Positions 55,610 through 63,753 of a stretch of 64,000 nucleotides of DNA are shown here, one piece after another. Each line of letters opens with the position of its first letter. Position 1 is the first letter of the stretch. A program made the translations under genes and the position numbers. This DNA comes from CAVOAK01 sp965217615 (GTDB lineage Bacteria > Pseudomonadota > Alphaproteobacteria > UBA8366 > CAVOAK01): NCBI GenBank assembly GCA_965217615.1, contig CBDCIT010000032.1, positions 1-64,000 of the forward strand, in the 5' to 3' direction. The notes below the pieces were generated by a model. It had not been told where the DNA came from and searched no databases. It saw nothing but the letters and a program-made list of their open reading frames with translations.

Positions 55610-57976
55610 CTATTCGACGGCTTGCTGCGTTGGCGCAGACTGTATGGCTTGCCACACATTTTGTGCGGATGCCGGCATATCGATATGGGTTACGCCAAGC
55701 GGCGCAAGCGCGTCGGCTACGGCATTCATGACAGCAGCGGTCGAGGCGATTGTGCCCGCTTCGCCGCAGCCCTTCGCACCGAGCGGATTGTGCGGGCAAA
55801 GCGTTACTTGTGATCCCAGCTTAAACTGCGGCAAGTTGGCAGCGCGCGGCAGCGTGTAGTCCATGAACGAGCCGGTGACGAGTTGACCGGTGTCGTCGTA
55901 GATGCAGCCTTCCAACAGCGCCTGGCCGGCGCCGTGAGCAATTCCGCCATGGACTTGGCCGGCGACGATCATCGGGTTGATAACGCGTCCGACGTCGTCT
56001 ACTGCGGAATAATTGCTTATCTCGACAACGCCAGTTTCCGCATCGATCTCGACTTCGCAAATATGGCAACCCGCCGGAAACGTGAAGTTGATCGGATCGT
56101 AGAAACTCGTTTCGTCCAAACCTGGTTCCAACTGCTCGAGCGGATAGTTGTGGGGCACGTAAGACGTCAACGCGACGTCAACGATCGACACGTTCTTGTC
56201 AGTGCCGGCAACGCTGAAGACGCCGTCTTGGAACATGATGTCATCGGCCGAGGCTTCGAGCGTGTGCGCGGCGATTTTCTTGCCTTTTTCCACCAGTTTA
56301 TCGATCGACTTCATGATCGCCGAGCCGCCGACGGCAAGCGAACGCGAGCCGTATGTTCCCATGCCGAAGGGCACACGGTCTGTGTCGCCGCGCACAATTT
56401 CGACGTTTTCTATCGGAATGCCGAGCCCATCTGACACGAGTTGTGCGAATGTCGTTTCATGGCCTTGGCCATGGCTGTTCGAGCCGGTGAATACGCTCAC
56501 CGAGCCGGTCGGGTGGATGCGCACATCCGCTGCTTCGTAAAGTCCCGCCCGCGCGCCGATAACGCCAGCGACGTTGGACGGTGCGAGGCCGCACGCTTCG
56601 ATGTATGTAGAGAACCCGACGCCGTAGAGCTTGCCACGGCTTCCCGCCTCCTGGCGGCGTGCGTCGAGACCCACATGATCGGCAATCTTTAATCCCTCGT
56701 CCAACAGACCTGCATAGTTGCCGCTGTCATATTCCAGAGCCACCGGCGTCTGGTAGGGAAAGGCATCGTTCGGTATGAAGTTTCGCCGGCGGAGTTCCAC
56801 CGGGTCAATTCCAGTTTCGGCCGCCGCAATATTCACCAGCCGCTCTAGGAGATAGGTCGCTTCCGGACGACCGGCGCCACGCAAGGCATCTACCGGCGCG
56901 GTGTTGGTGAACACCGCCGTGACGTCGCAATGAATGGCTGGCGTGTTGTATTGCCCCGACAACAAGGTTCCATACAGGTAGGTTGGGATCAACGGGGCGA
57001 AGGTCGACAAGTAGGCACCCAAATTGGCGGTCGTCTTCACCCGGAGTCCGAGAAGGGTTCCGTCCTCGCTGAGGGCGAGTTCGCCGTGGGTCACATGGTC
57101 GCGTCCGTGGGTATCGGACAAGAACGACTCAGAACGTCCAGCTGTCCACTTGACCGGGCGTCCCACTTTCTTTGCGGCCCAGATGACGATGGCCTCTTCG
57201 GCGTAGTGAGGAATCTTCGAGCCAAAGCCGCCGCCCACATCAGGGGCAACGATGCGCAGCTTGTGTTCGGGAATACTGAGCACGAAGGCGCCCATCAAGA
57301 GACGGATTACGTGGGGGTTTTGGCTGGTCGTATAGAGTGTATGGCTGTCGTCACCAACGTCGTATTCACCGATCGCGGCGCGCGGTTCTATCGCGTTCGG
57401 AATGAGCCTGCTGTTGATCAGGTCCAGTTTGGCAACATGGTGCGCGTTGGCGAAGGCCTGATCTGTGGCCTCTTGATCGCCAATTTGCCACTCGAAACAT
57501 ATGTTGCTCGGCGCATCGGCATGGAGCTGAGGCGCGCCAGAACCCGCGGCATCGGCTGCAGAGACGACACAAGGCAGCGTTTCATAGTCGACGGAAATCA
57601 ACTCCGCCGCATCTTTCGCCTGGTCGAGCGTCTCGGCAATGACAACCGCGACGCGGTCGCCGACGTAGCGCACTGTCTCATCGGCAATGACCGGATGCGT
57701 TGGCTCATTCATTGGGCCGCCGTCCGGCGCAAAGCCGCAGGGCATACCATTGACACCTTCCAAATCGGCACCCGTAAAGAGGGCAACGACACCGCTCGCA
57801 GCTGCGGCGGCCGTCGTATCGATCTGTTTGATATTGGCATGCGGGTGGGGGCTGCGAAGGATGTATGCCTGGGCCTGTCCCGGACGATTGATGTCGTCGG
57901 TAAATTTTCCGCTCCCAGTCAAGAAGCGACGATCCTCTTTGCGGCGGACAGAGGCACCGATTCCCGTTTCCGTCAT
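55610..57976 (-). CDS. coxL: Molybdenum hydroxylase large subunit, form II CoxL-like
   Basis: The product is 788 residues, full length. The Mo-site regions are complete: VGGGFGSK (248-254), DALRGAGRPEA with the active-site loop at 363-370, and catalytic Glu E739 in GAKGCGEAGT. The loop lacks the AYxCSFR Cys of form I CO dehydrogenases and resembles the form II AYRGAGR, with Leu in place of Tyr. CO oxidation is therefore possible but not assured. Other xanthine-oxidase-family substrates fit as well. It is intact. Confidence 0.93.
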   Translation of the reverse strand: MTETGIGASVRRKEDRRFLTGSGKFTDDINRPGQAQAYILRSPHPHANIKQIDTTAAAAASGVVALFTGADLEGVNGMPCGFAPDGGPMNEPTHPVIADETVRYVGDRVAVVIAETLDQAKDAAELISVDYETLPCVVSAADAAGSGAPQLHADAPSNICFEWQIGDQEATDQAFANAHHVAKLDLINSRLIPNAIEPRAAIGEYDVGDDSHTLYTTSQNPHVIRLLMGAFVLSIPEHKLRIVAPDVGGGFGSKIPHYAEEAIVIWAAKKVGRPVKWTAGRSESFLSDTHGRDHVTHGELALSEDGTLLGLRVKTTANLGAYLSTFAPLIPTYLYGTLLSGQYNTPAIHCDVTAVFTNTAPVDALRGAGRPEATYLLERLVNIAAAETGIDPVELRRRNFIPNDAFPYQTPVALEYDSGNYAGLLDEGLKIADHVGLDARRQEAGSRGKLYGVGFSTYIEACGLAPSNVAGVIGARAGLYEAADVRIHPTGSVSVFTGSNSHGQGHETTFAQLVSDGLGIPIENVEIVRGDTDRVPFGMGTYGSRSLAVGGSAIMKSIDKLVEKGKKIAAHTLEASADDIMFQDGVFSVAGTDKNVSIVDVALTSYVPHNYPLEQLEPGLDETSFYDPINFTFPAGCHICEVEIDAETGVVEISNYSAVDDVGRVINPMIVAGQVHGGIAHGAGQALLEGCIYDDTGQLVTGSFMDYTLPRAANLPQFKLGSQVTLCPHNPLGAKGCGEAGTIASTAAVMNAVADALAPLGVTHIDMPASAQNVWQAIQSAPTQQAVE

Positions 57977-57979
57977 CGG

Positions 57980-58447
57980 CTAACTCCGCATGGCCTCGGC
58001 GCCGGCGAGGATCGACTTAACAATGTTGTGATAGCCGGTGCATCGGCAAAGATTGCCTTCAAGCCATTCCCGGACCTCACGTTCGGAAGGGTCTGGATTG
58101 CGCTTCACGAGATCGAGCGCACTCATCACCATTCCAGGCGTGCAAAACCCGCACTGAAGACCATGGTTTTCACGAAATGCTTCCTGCATCGGATGGAGAT
58201 CGTCGCCATTGGCGACGCCCTCGATGGTCTTGACGTCGGCCCCGTCGGCTTGCAATGCGAGCATCGTGCAGCTCTTCGCCGAATCGCCGTCGACATGGAC
58301 AACGCAGGCGCCGCATTGGCTGGTGTCGCAGCCAACATGCGTACCCGTCAACCGCAAGTGCTCACGCAGAAACTCGACGAGCAAAGTGCGCGCCTCGACC
58401 TCCCCGGAAACGGATTTGCCGTTCACGGTCATCGATACAGTGGGCAT
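57980..58447 (-). CDS. coxS: Molybdenum hydroxylase [2Fe-2S] subunit (CoxS-like)
   Basis: ATG 58447, with GGGAGG upstream, gives 155 residues. Plant-type cluster Cys are C40, C45, C48, C60 (GCDTSQCGACVV...SC). The second cluster has C99, C102, C134, C136 (CGFCTPG, CRCTGY). It lies 3 bp before coxL, so the two are co-translated. All eight ligands are present. Confidence 0.95.
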   Translation of the reverse strand: MPTVSMTVNGKSVSGEVEARTLLVEFLREHLRLTGTHVGCDTSQCGACVVHVDGDSAKSCTMLALQADGADVKTIEGVANGDDLHPMQEAFRENHGLQCGFCTPGMVMSALDLVKRNPDPSEREVREWLEGNLCRCTGYHNIVKSILAGAEAMRS

Positions 58448-58662
58448 GGGTAACCTCCCTGAATATCGTCGGAGACGGTCTACCGGACCAGCCCCCCAAA
58501 CTTCAACTATGACGCCATGTACCGCAGGCGTTCTTTCGCCAAGTTTCAACCCCTAGACGCGCGAGGTCAAGACGATGCTCTGTGTGTATGTCGCGAGCGT
58601 CGTCACAATTGCATATTGAACGCGATCGCCAAGCGCAACGGCGACATTCCTGAACATTGGCC

Positions 58663-59268
58663 TCAGTTCGCGGGGAACAGGCTGAAGATGATGAGAAGTA
58701 TGAAGACGACAAGGACGATTCCGCCGACCCACACGGCCGGACGAAGTCCACGCTCTTTTTCATCTGCGCGCTGCGGCTCGGGTGAAGAAATAACGGCGTC
58801 GTCCGGCATCGCCTCGTCTCCATGTGGCACACCGGTGACTACTTCTGCGAAGCGACTGAAGAAATCGGCAGCCATTTTCTTTGCGGTCGCGTCGATGAGC
58901 CGACTTCCGATCTGCGCAAGTTTGCCGCCGACAGTGGCGGTGACCGTGTATTTGAGGAGCGTTCCATCACCGTCCGGTTCCAGAGTAACCGTTGCGCCAC
59001 CCTTTGCGAATCCAGCAGCGCCGCCCTTACCTTCGCCACTGATTGTGTAGCTGGCGGGCGGGTCGATTTCGGAGAGTGTCACCGCGCCTGAAAAATTTGC
59101 CTTCACCGGACCGACTTTGGCGGTAACCTTCGCTTCGAAGGTCGTATCGCTGGTTTTCGCCAATTCAGTGCAGCCTGGAACCGATTGTTTGAGGATGTCT
59201 GGATCGTTTAACGCCTCCCAAACACGGTCTCGCGGCGCGGGCATCCTGAATTCACCTGTCATGTCCAT
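58663..59268 (-). CDS. coxG: CoxG-like SRPBCC protein with C-terminal membrane anchor
   Basis: The product is 201 residues. The START-like CoxG domain (MDMTGEFRMPAPRDRVWEALNDPDILKQSVPGCTEL...GEGKGGAAGFAKGGATVTLEPDGDGTLLKYTVTATVGGKLAQIGSRLID) is followed by an acidic linker and one transmembrane helix (PAVWVGGIVLVVFILLIIFSLF). CoxG recruits the CO dehydrogenase to the membrane in Oligotropha. It is the first gene of the operon, 215 bp before coxS. Confidence 0.92.
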   Translation of the reverse strand: MDMTGEFRMPAPRDRVWEALNDPDILKQSVPGCTELAKTSDTTFEAKVTAKVGPVKANFSGAVTLSEIDPPASYTISGEGKGGAAGFAKGGATVTLEPDGDGTLLKYTVTATVGGKLAQIGSRLIDATAKKMAADFFSRFAEVVTGVPHGDEAMPDDAVISSPEPQRADEKERGLRPAVWVGGIVLVVFILLIIFSLFPAN

Positions 59269-59763
59269 TGTGAGATCTCTTTGTTCCCGGTGGGGCCGAG
59301 GGCGACTGATGACGGTCGAGTTATACTGCGAAATCGCGATGTGCGCTTTGTCACAGCCTATCCTGAAGCTATGTTATATCTATCAATACCGCTTATCATG
59401 GTGAATACAGCACATTAGGGATGGCCATGCCGGTAACGGTTGTCGAATCGACGTTCGATGTCGCGCTCTGGTTCCAGGACCGAGCACGCCGCGAGGATAC
59501 TTACCTGCAGGCGCAAAAGCTGCAACGCCTGCTGTACCTCGCGCAGGGCTACTATTCGGCGATGAACTACGGTCGGAAGTTGATGCCGGCGATCTTTGTT
59601 GCGCAGGAGATGGGCCCTATCGAGCCCAATATTTATCGCGTATTCGAGGCTGGTCGTCCAAGCATGCCGAGTACTCAGCCGCCGCCGGTGGTGGAGAACT
59701 TTCTTGAGCTCATGTGGCTGCGCTTCAGCCACCACACGACCGAACATCTGACGTCTATCATAT

Positions 59764-61209
59764 CAGCCCGTTGATTAAGTCGGCGCCGTCTGATTCTCTG
59801 GTTCCCTGATTTGCAGGGGGGGATTCGCCGATGGCGATGGGACGGCAGAAGGATGGTCAGGGGGACCTGATGGTGAGCTGGTCGGAGATGCCGCGCTCTC
59901 CGGGTCATGTGTTTTATGACCGCTTGCAGTCGGTGCTGATCGAGGGCGGCTTTGACGCCTTTGCTGAGGCGAGCTGCCGGCCTTATTACGCGGCCCGGAT
60001 GGGCGCGCCCTCGGTGCCGCCCGGGCGCTATTTCCGGATGCACCTGGTGGGCTACTTCGAGGGCATCGACAGCGAGCGCGGTCTGGAGTGGCGCTGCTCG
60101 GACTCGCTTTCGCTGCGGGCGTTCCTGCGACTGGGGAGCCGTGATCGGGTACCGGACCATTCCTGGCTGTCACGGAGCCGCACGCGCCTGCCCCATGAAG
60201 TCCACGCGGCGGTCTTCGACTGGGTTCTGGTGCTGATCGCCGAGGCGGGGCTGATCAAGGGCGAGCGCATCGGCGTCGATGCCTCGACCATGGAGGCCAA
60301 CGCGGCGCTGCGGAACATCGTGCGGCGCGCCAACGGCGAAGGCTACCGGGAGATGCTGGAGCGCCTGGCCCGGGAAAGCGGCGTCGAGACACCCACGGCC
60401 GAGGATCTGGCGCGTCTGGAGCGGAAGCGCAAGGGCAAGAAGCTTTCCAACACGGATTGGGTTTCGAAGAGCGACCCCGAGGCCAAGATCGCCAAGATGA
60501 AGGACGGCACGACGCATCTGGCCTACAAGCCCGAGCACGCGGTGGATCTGGACACCGGCGCGGTGGTGGCGGCCGAGCTGCACCCGGCCGATGAGGGCGA
60601 CACCACGACGCTTTCCAAGACCCTGGCGAAGGCCGAGGCAAACCTCGGGGCGGTGGATGCGGCACCGACGTCGGAGGAGCCGGCCGAATGCGTCGCCGAC
60701 AAAGGTTATCACTCACGGGCGGTCTTGAGGGCTCTGGACGACAGTCCCTGGAAGACTCGGATCGCGGCGCCCAAGCAGACCGGCTTTTCGCGCTGGCACG
60801 GTGATGAGGCGGCGCGGCGCGCGGTCACCAACAACCGTGCGCGGCTCAAGTCCGGGGTCGCCCGCGAGGCCTTCAAGCTGCGCGCCGAGATCGTCGAGCG
60901 CTGCTTTGCCCACAACCTCGATCGTGGCGGCATGCGACGAACCTGGCTGCGCGGGCGAGAGAATGTGCACAAGCGATACCTGCTCCACGTCGCCGGCCAC
61001 AATCTATCGTTACTGATGCGCCAGCTCATCGGCGCCGGCACCCCGCGGGAGGCCGTGGCGGGCGGATATGGCGGTATTTTCGTTCTGCTCACGCCCACCG
61101 GGGCCATGCTGGTGGCACGGGGGGTTTCGCAAAGCGGCCAGTCGGCTTTCGCCGCCGCATTCTTCATCTGGGGGTGAGAGCCGGAAAAAGCCACTTAATC
61201 AACGGGCTG
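59764..61209 (+). mobile_element. IS1182-like element copy D
   Basis: The element is 1446 bp, from CAGCCCG at 59764 to CGGGCTG at 61209. The flanks are ATAT and CTAA, so no clear target duplication remains although both sides belong to the same host gene. It is in direct orientation with copy C. End-region substitutions group it with C (TCGGAGGAGCC) but mid-element ones group it with B (GGCGTCGAG). Confidence 0.93.
59831..61177 (+). CDS. IS1182-like transposase (copy D)
   Basis: The 448-residue frame is intact from MAMGRQKDGQ to SAFAAAFFIWG, with the same domain layout as copy B (DUF772-type N-terminus, DDE core with IGVDASTMEA, HAVDLDTGAVVAAE and ADKGYHS, C-terminal NVHKRYLLHVAGHNLSLLMRQL). 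With copy B it is one of two apparently functional transposases of this element. Confidence 0.93.
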   Translation: MAMGRQKDGQGDLMVSWSEMPRSPGHVFYDRLQSVLIEGGFDAFAEASCRPYYAARMGAPSVPPGRYFRMHLVGYFEGIDSERGLEWRCSDSLSLRAFLRLGSRDRVPDHSWLSRSRTRLPHEVHAAVFDWVLVLIAEAGLIKGERIGVDASTMEANAALRNIVRRANGEGYREMLERLARESGVETPTAEDLARLERKRKGKKLSNTDWVSKSDPEAKIAKMKDGTTHLAYKPEHAVDLDTGAVVAAELHPADEGDTTTLSKTLAKAEANLGAVDAAPTSEEPAECVADKGYHSRAVLRALDDSPWKTRIAAPKQTGFSRWHGDEAARRAVTNNRARLKSGVAREAFKLRAEIVERCFAHNLDRGGMRRTWLRGRENVHKRYLLHVAGHNLSLLMRQLIGAGTPREAVAGGYGGIFVLLTPTGAMLVARGVSQSGQSAFAAAFFIWG

Positions 61210-61646
61210 CTAAAGTCACACGATGTTTATCGGACTGCCTTCGAACAAGGTCCTGGCGAGGAAATCGCCTTCGAGGCGATCATCGAGTTCTTCAGCGACA
61301 AGGAGCGGAAAGATCCGCCGAAATCGGTACGCACTGCAGATGGCCGCACGGTCAAGAAGTGGGTGCCATCGGGGCGCCCGATCGCGCGTCCCATGAGCTA
61401 AGCCACATAGCTATAAGTCAATTTCCGACGTGGACGAGTTATGCGCCGCGAAATTGCCCGCGCGGCCGGATGTTTCCCACAAGCGCAGCCAACCCCAGCC
61501 ACTATTGTCCAATCCGCCAGGCGGGATATCTGTTTCTATGGCCATGTTTGACTGCGTCGGAATAGCGGGGCAAGTATAGGGTCGATTCACCGGGCCATAG
61601 GTCGGCACACAACTGCGTAATTACACTGCATTGTGACGGGGGCAGG

Positions 61647-62117
61647 TTGGTTCAGGCGATCTCATTGGGCAGCGTGTTATTCGTCACCTGGCTATTGTTG
61701 TCCGGCCATTTCGACCCTCTCCTGATTTCTTTGGGTTTGGTATCTTGCATCGCCAGCGTTGTGATCGCACGGCGGATGGACGTCGTCGATCTCGAGGGCC
61801 ACCCGATACACATTACACCCCGGATCTTTGGCTATTGGTTGTGGCTGGCCCGCGAAATTGTGAAGGCCAACATCGACGTGTCGCGTCAGGTGTTGTCGCC
61901 GCACCTTCCAATCAGCCCGACGTTGGTCAGGGTCAAAGCCAGTCAGCGGAGCGAACTTTGCCAAGCCATATTTGCGAACTCCATTACTTTGACGCCCGGT
62001 ACGGTGACCATTGAACTCAAGGACAGCACACTCTTAGTCCATGCGCTCAGCAAAGACGCGGCAGCGGATTTGCTGGAGGGTCAGATGGATGCACGGGTAG
62101 TGCGAGTCGAGCGATGA
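61647..62117 (+). CDS. mnhE: Na+/H+ antiporter subunit E (Mrp/Mnh)
   Basis: The product is 156 residues. The start is taken at TTG 61647 after GGGGGCAGG, and no ATG fits as well. Two N-terminal transmembrane helices (LGSVLFVTWLLLSGHF, LLISLGLVSCIASVVIARRM) and FGYWLWLAREIVKANIDVSRQVL, ITLTPGTVTIEL are MnhE signatures. It overlaps mnhF by ATGA. It heads the visible part of a multi-subunit cation/proton antiporter operon. Confidence 0.93.
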   Translation: MVQAISLGSVLFVTWLLLSGHFDPLLISLGLVSCIASVVIARRMDVVDLEGHPIHITPRIFGYWLWLAREIVKANIDVSRQVLSPHLPISPTLVRVKASQRSELCQAIFANSITLTPGTVTIELKDSTLLVHALSKDAAADLLEGQMDARVVRVER

Positions 62118-62410
62118 TGTTCGCGGTTGCAATTGCCGCCGTGCTTGTGGGCATGGGGCTCCTCCTTGTCCGCGCCATTATGGGCCCTACGGTCTACGAC
62201 CGAATTCTCGCGGTTAACAGTTTCGGCACGAAGACCATGCTGATCATTGCCCTCATGGGATTCCTTAATGGCCGGCCAGACTTTCTCGACATCGCATTGT
62301 TGTATGCGCTGATAAACTTCGTGGCGACGATAGCCGTGCTTAAATTTTTTCGATTCGGCAACTTGGGGCGAAGTGATAATGCCGCATCGGGCGACGGTAC
62401 CGTCACATGA
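62114..62410 (+). CDS. mnhF: Na+/H+ antiporter subunit F (Mrp/Mnh)
   Basis: The product is 98 residues with three transmembrane helices. RAIMGPTVYDRILAVNSFGTKTMLIIALMGF and DIALLYALINFVATIAVLKFF are typical of MnhF. It overlaps both neighbours by four bases and is intact. Confidence 0.94.
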   Translation: MMFAVAIAAVLVGMGLLLVRAIMGPTVYDRILAVNSFGTKTMLIIALMGFLNGRPDFLDIALLYALINFVATIAVLKFFRFGNLGRSDNAASGDGTVT

Positions 62411-62790
62411 TGGTTTTCGATGTTGTTGCCTGGGCATTTCTGGTCAGCGGCTCGTTCTTCGTTGTCACTGGCGGCATCGGCATGATTCGATTGCCTGATG
62501 TATACGCGCGAATGCACGCTGCAGGTCTCACCGACACACTCGGGGCAGCCCTGATCTTGGCCGGATTGATGATCCAGGCAGGCGTCAGCCTGGTCGCTGT
62601 GAAGTTGGCGTTTATCGGCGTCTTTCTGTTCTTTACCGGGCCAACATCGACATACGCATTGGCGAACGCCTGCCTTGGCGGGGGGATAAAGCCGCTATCG
62701 GTGGACGGTGCACCGATTGATGCAGAAAGCGACGTCTGGAACGCTGGGGGCCAGGACGCAGGAGAGGACGGAACATCGGCGTCGTCATAG
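62407..62790 (+). CDS. mnhG: Na+/H+ antiporter subunit G (Mrp/Mnh)
   Basis: The product is 127 residues. Three helices with GSFFVVTGGIGMIRLPDVYARMHAAGLTDTLGAALILAGLM identify MnhG. The acidic C-terminal tail (DAESDVWNAGGQDAGEDG) is longer than in many homologues. It is translationally coupled to mnhF. Confidence 0.94.
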   Translation: MMVFDVVAWAFLVSGSFFVVTGGIGMIRLPDVYARMHAAGLTDTLGAALILAGLMIQAGVSLVAVKLAFIGVFLFFTGPTSTYALANACLGGGIKPLSVDGAPIDAESDVWNAGGQDAGEDGTSASS

Positions 62791-62810
62791 ATATTACCCT
62801 CCTGACGTTT

Positions 62811-63332
62811 ATGGCGTCGGTGATTTGGTTCGTGGTTCGCCTGCGCAACTTATTTGCGGTTGCCATGCTGTCTGGACTCTACAGCCTGCTCGCGGCCGCA
62901 TTGTTCGTACAGCTCGACGCGGTGGACGTGGCGTTTACTGAGGCGGCGGTGGGTGCGGGCATTGCTACCGTTCTGACCCTAGGGGCACTTGCGTTGACGA
63001 CGAGCCGCGAGGCGATTCCGGAACGCGTGCCGCTCCTGCCGATCTTCATTGTCTTAATTGTTGGCGCGGCGTTGGTTTACGGCAGTCTGGATATGCCACT
63101 CTATGGCGATCCATCCGCGCCGGCCCATCTCCACGTTGCGCCACACTACATCGCGAACTCTCTGAGCGAGACTGGCATTCCCAATATGGTGACGGCTGTG
63201 CTCGCCAGCTATCGAGGCTACGACACGCTCGGCGAGGTAACGGTCATCTTCACTGCTGGCGTTGGCGTCTTGGTGTTGTTGGGAGTCGCGTTAAAGGCAG
63301 CGGCATCCGGCGGGCAGGACGCAGACAAATGA
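62811..63332 (+). CDS. DUF4040/MbhD-like antiporter subunit
   Basis: The product is 173 residues from ATG 62811, 20 bp after mnhG. FAVAMLSGLYSLLAAALFVQLDAVDVAFTEAAVGAGIATVLTLGALALTT is the DUF4040 (MbhD) signature, corresponding to the C-terminal part of MnhA in fused systems. A second module (YIANSLSETGIPNMVTAVLASYRGYDTLGEVTVIFTAGVGVLVLLG) matches MbhE/MnhB-N-like sequence. In this organism these pieces are separate from the large MnhA/D proteins. Confidence 0.88.
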   Translation: MASVIWFVVRLRNLFAVAMLSGLYSLLAAALFVQLDAVDVAFTEAAVGAGIATVLTLGALALTTSREAIPERVPLLPIFIVLIVGAALVYGSLDMPLYGDPSAPAHLHVAPHYIANSLSETGIPNMVTAVLASYRGYDTLGEVTVIFTAGVGVLVLLGVALKAAASGGQDADK

Positions 63333-63745
63333 CGCACTTCATGATCCTGCGGGTGGTTGCCAAGCTGCTGATACCGTTCATTTTGTTGTATGCGCTCTAT
63401 GTTCAGTTCCACGGTGATTTCGGGCCGGGTGGCGGATTTCAAGCAGGTGTGATCTTCGCGGTTGCGTTCATTCTCTACGCGCTCCTTTACGGCGTGGACA
63501 TTGCGACCAAGGTTGTGCCGGACTGGGCTACCAGGTGGGGCTTGGCGCTCGGCGTATTGATCTTTGCCGGCACAGGCGTGGCCGGGCTCCTGCGCCAGGG
63601 CGAATATCTGAACTACTCTGTACTTCGCGATGATCCAGTCGCCGGCCAACATCTTGGTATCTTGCTGATCGAATTTGGCGTCGGCCTTACGGTCGCTTGC
63701 GCCATGATTTCCATCTTCTTTGCGTTTGCCCGCCGACCGCGCTGA
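63329..63745 (+). CDS. mnhB: Na+/H+ antiporter subunit B (Mrp/Mnh)
   Basis: The product is 138 residues. ILRVVAKLLIPFILLYALYVQFHGDFGPGGGFQAGVIFAVAFILYALLYG is the MnhB signature with the conserved GPGGGFQ. Four helices end in IEFGVGLTVACAMISIFFAFA. ATGA overlap with the DUF4040 gene. Confidence 0.95.
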   Translation: MTHFMILRVVAKLLIPFILLYALYVQFHGDFGPGGGFQAGVIFAVAFILYALLYGVDIATKVVPDWATRWGLALGVLIFAGTGVAGLLRQGEYLNYSVLRDDPVAGQHLGILLIEFGVGLTVACAMISIFFAFARRPR

Positions 63746-63753
63746 CGACCGCC

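Larger units (their letters stand above)
59421..61401 (+). pseudogene. DUF4065/Panacea (SocA-like) protein, split by IS1182-like copy D
   Basis: The N-terminal part from ATG 59421 (or 59427) reads FDVALWFQDRARREDTYLQAQKLQRLLYLAQGYYSAMNYGRKLMPAIFVAQEMGPIEPNIYRVFE...FLELMWLRFSHHTTEHLTSII and is cut at 59763. After the IS the same protein continues KSHDVYRTAFEQGPGEEIAFEAIIEFFSD...SGRPIARPMS to 61401. The DUF4065/Panacea domain occurs in antitoxins and proteolytic adaptors such as SocA. No partner toxin gene is adjacent. The halves do not join in frame by removing a simple 4-bp repeat. Confidence 0.82.

Noticed and set aside
55610..57976. Naming the large subunit a proven carbon monoxide dehydrogenase
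   Set aside because: The form I Cys loop is absent and the form II loop is altered. Only a form II-like assignment is supported.
56930..58453. 507-codon frame opposite coxL and coxS
   Set aside because: Antisense shadow. CoxL and CoxS on the other strand have complete, motif-rich products.
59764..61209. A 4-bp target duplication for IS1182-like copy D
   Set aside because: ATAT and CTAA do not match. Only copy C shows a perfect duplication, and copy B three of four bases.
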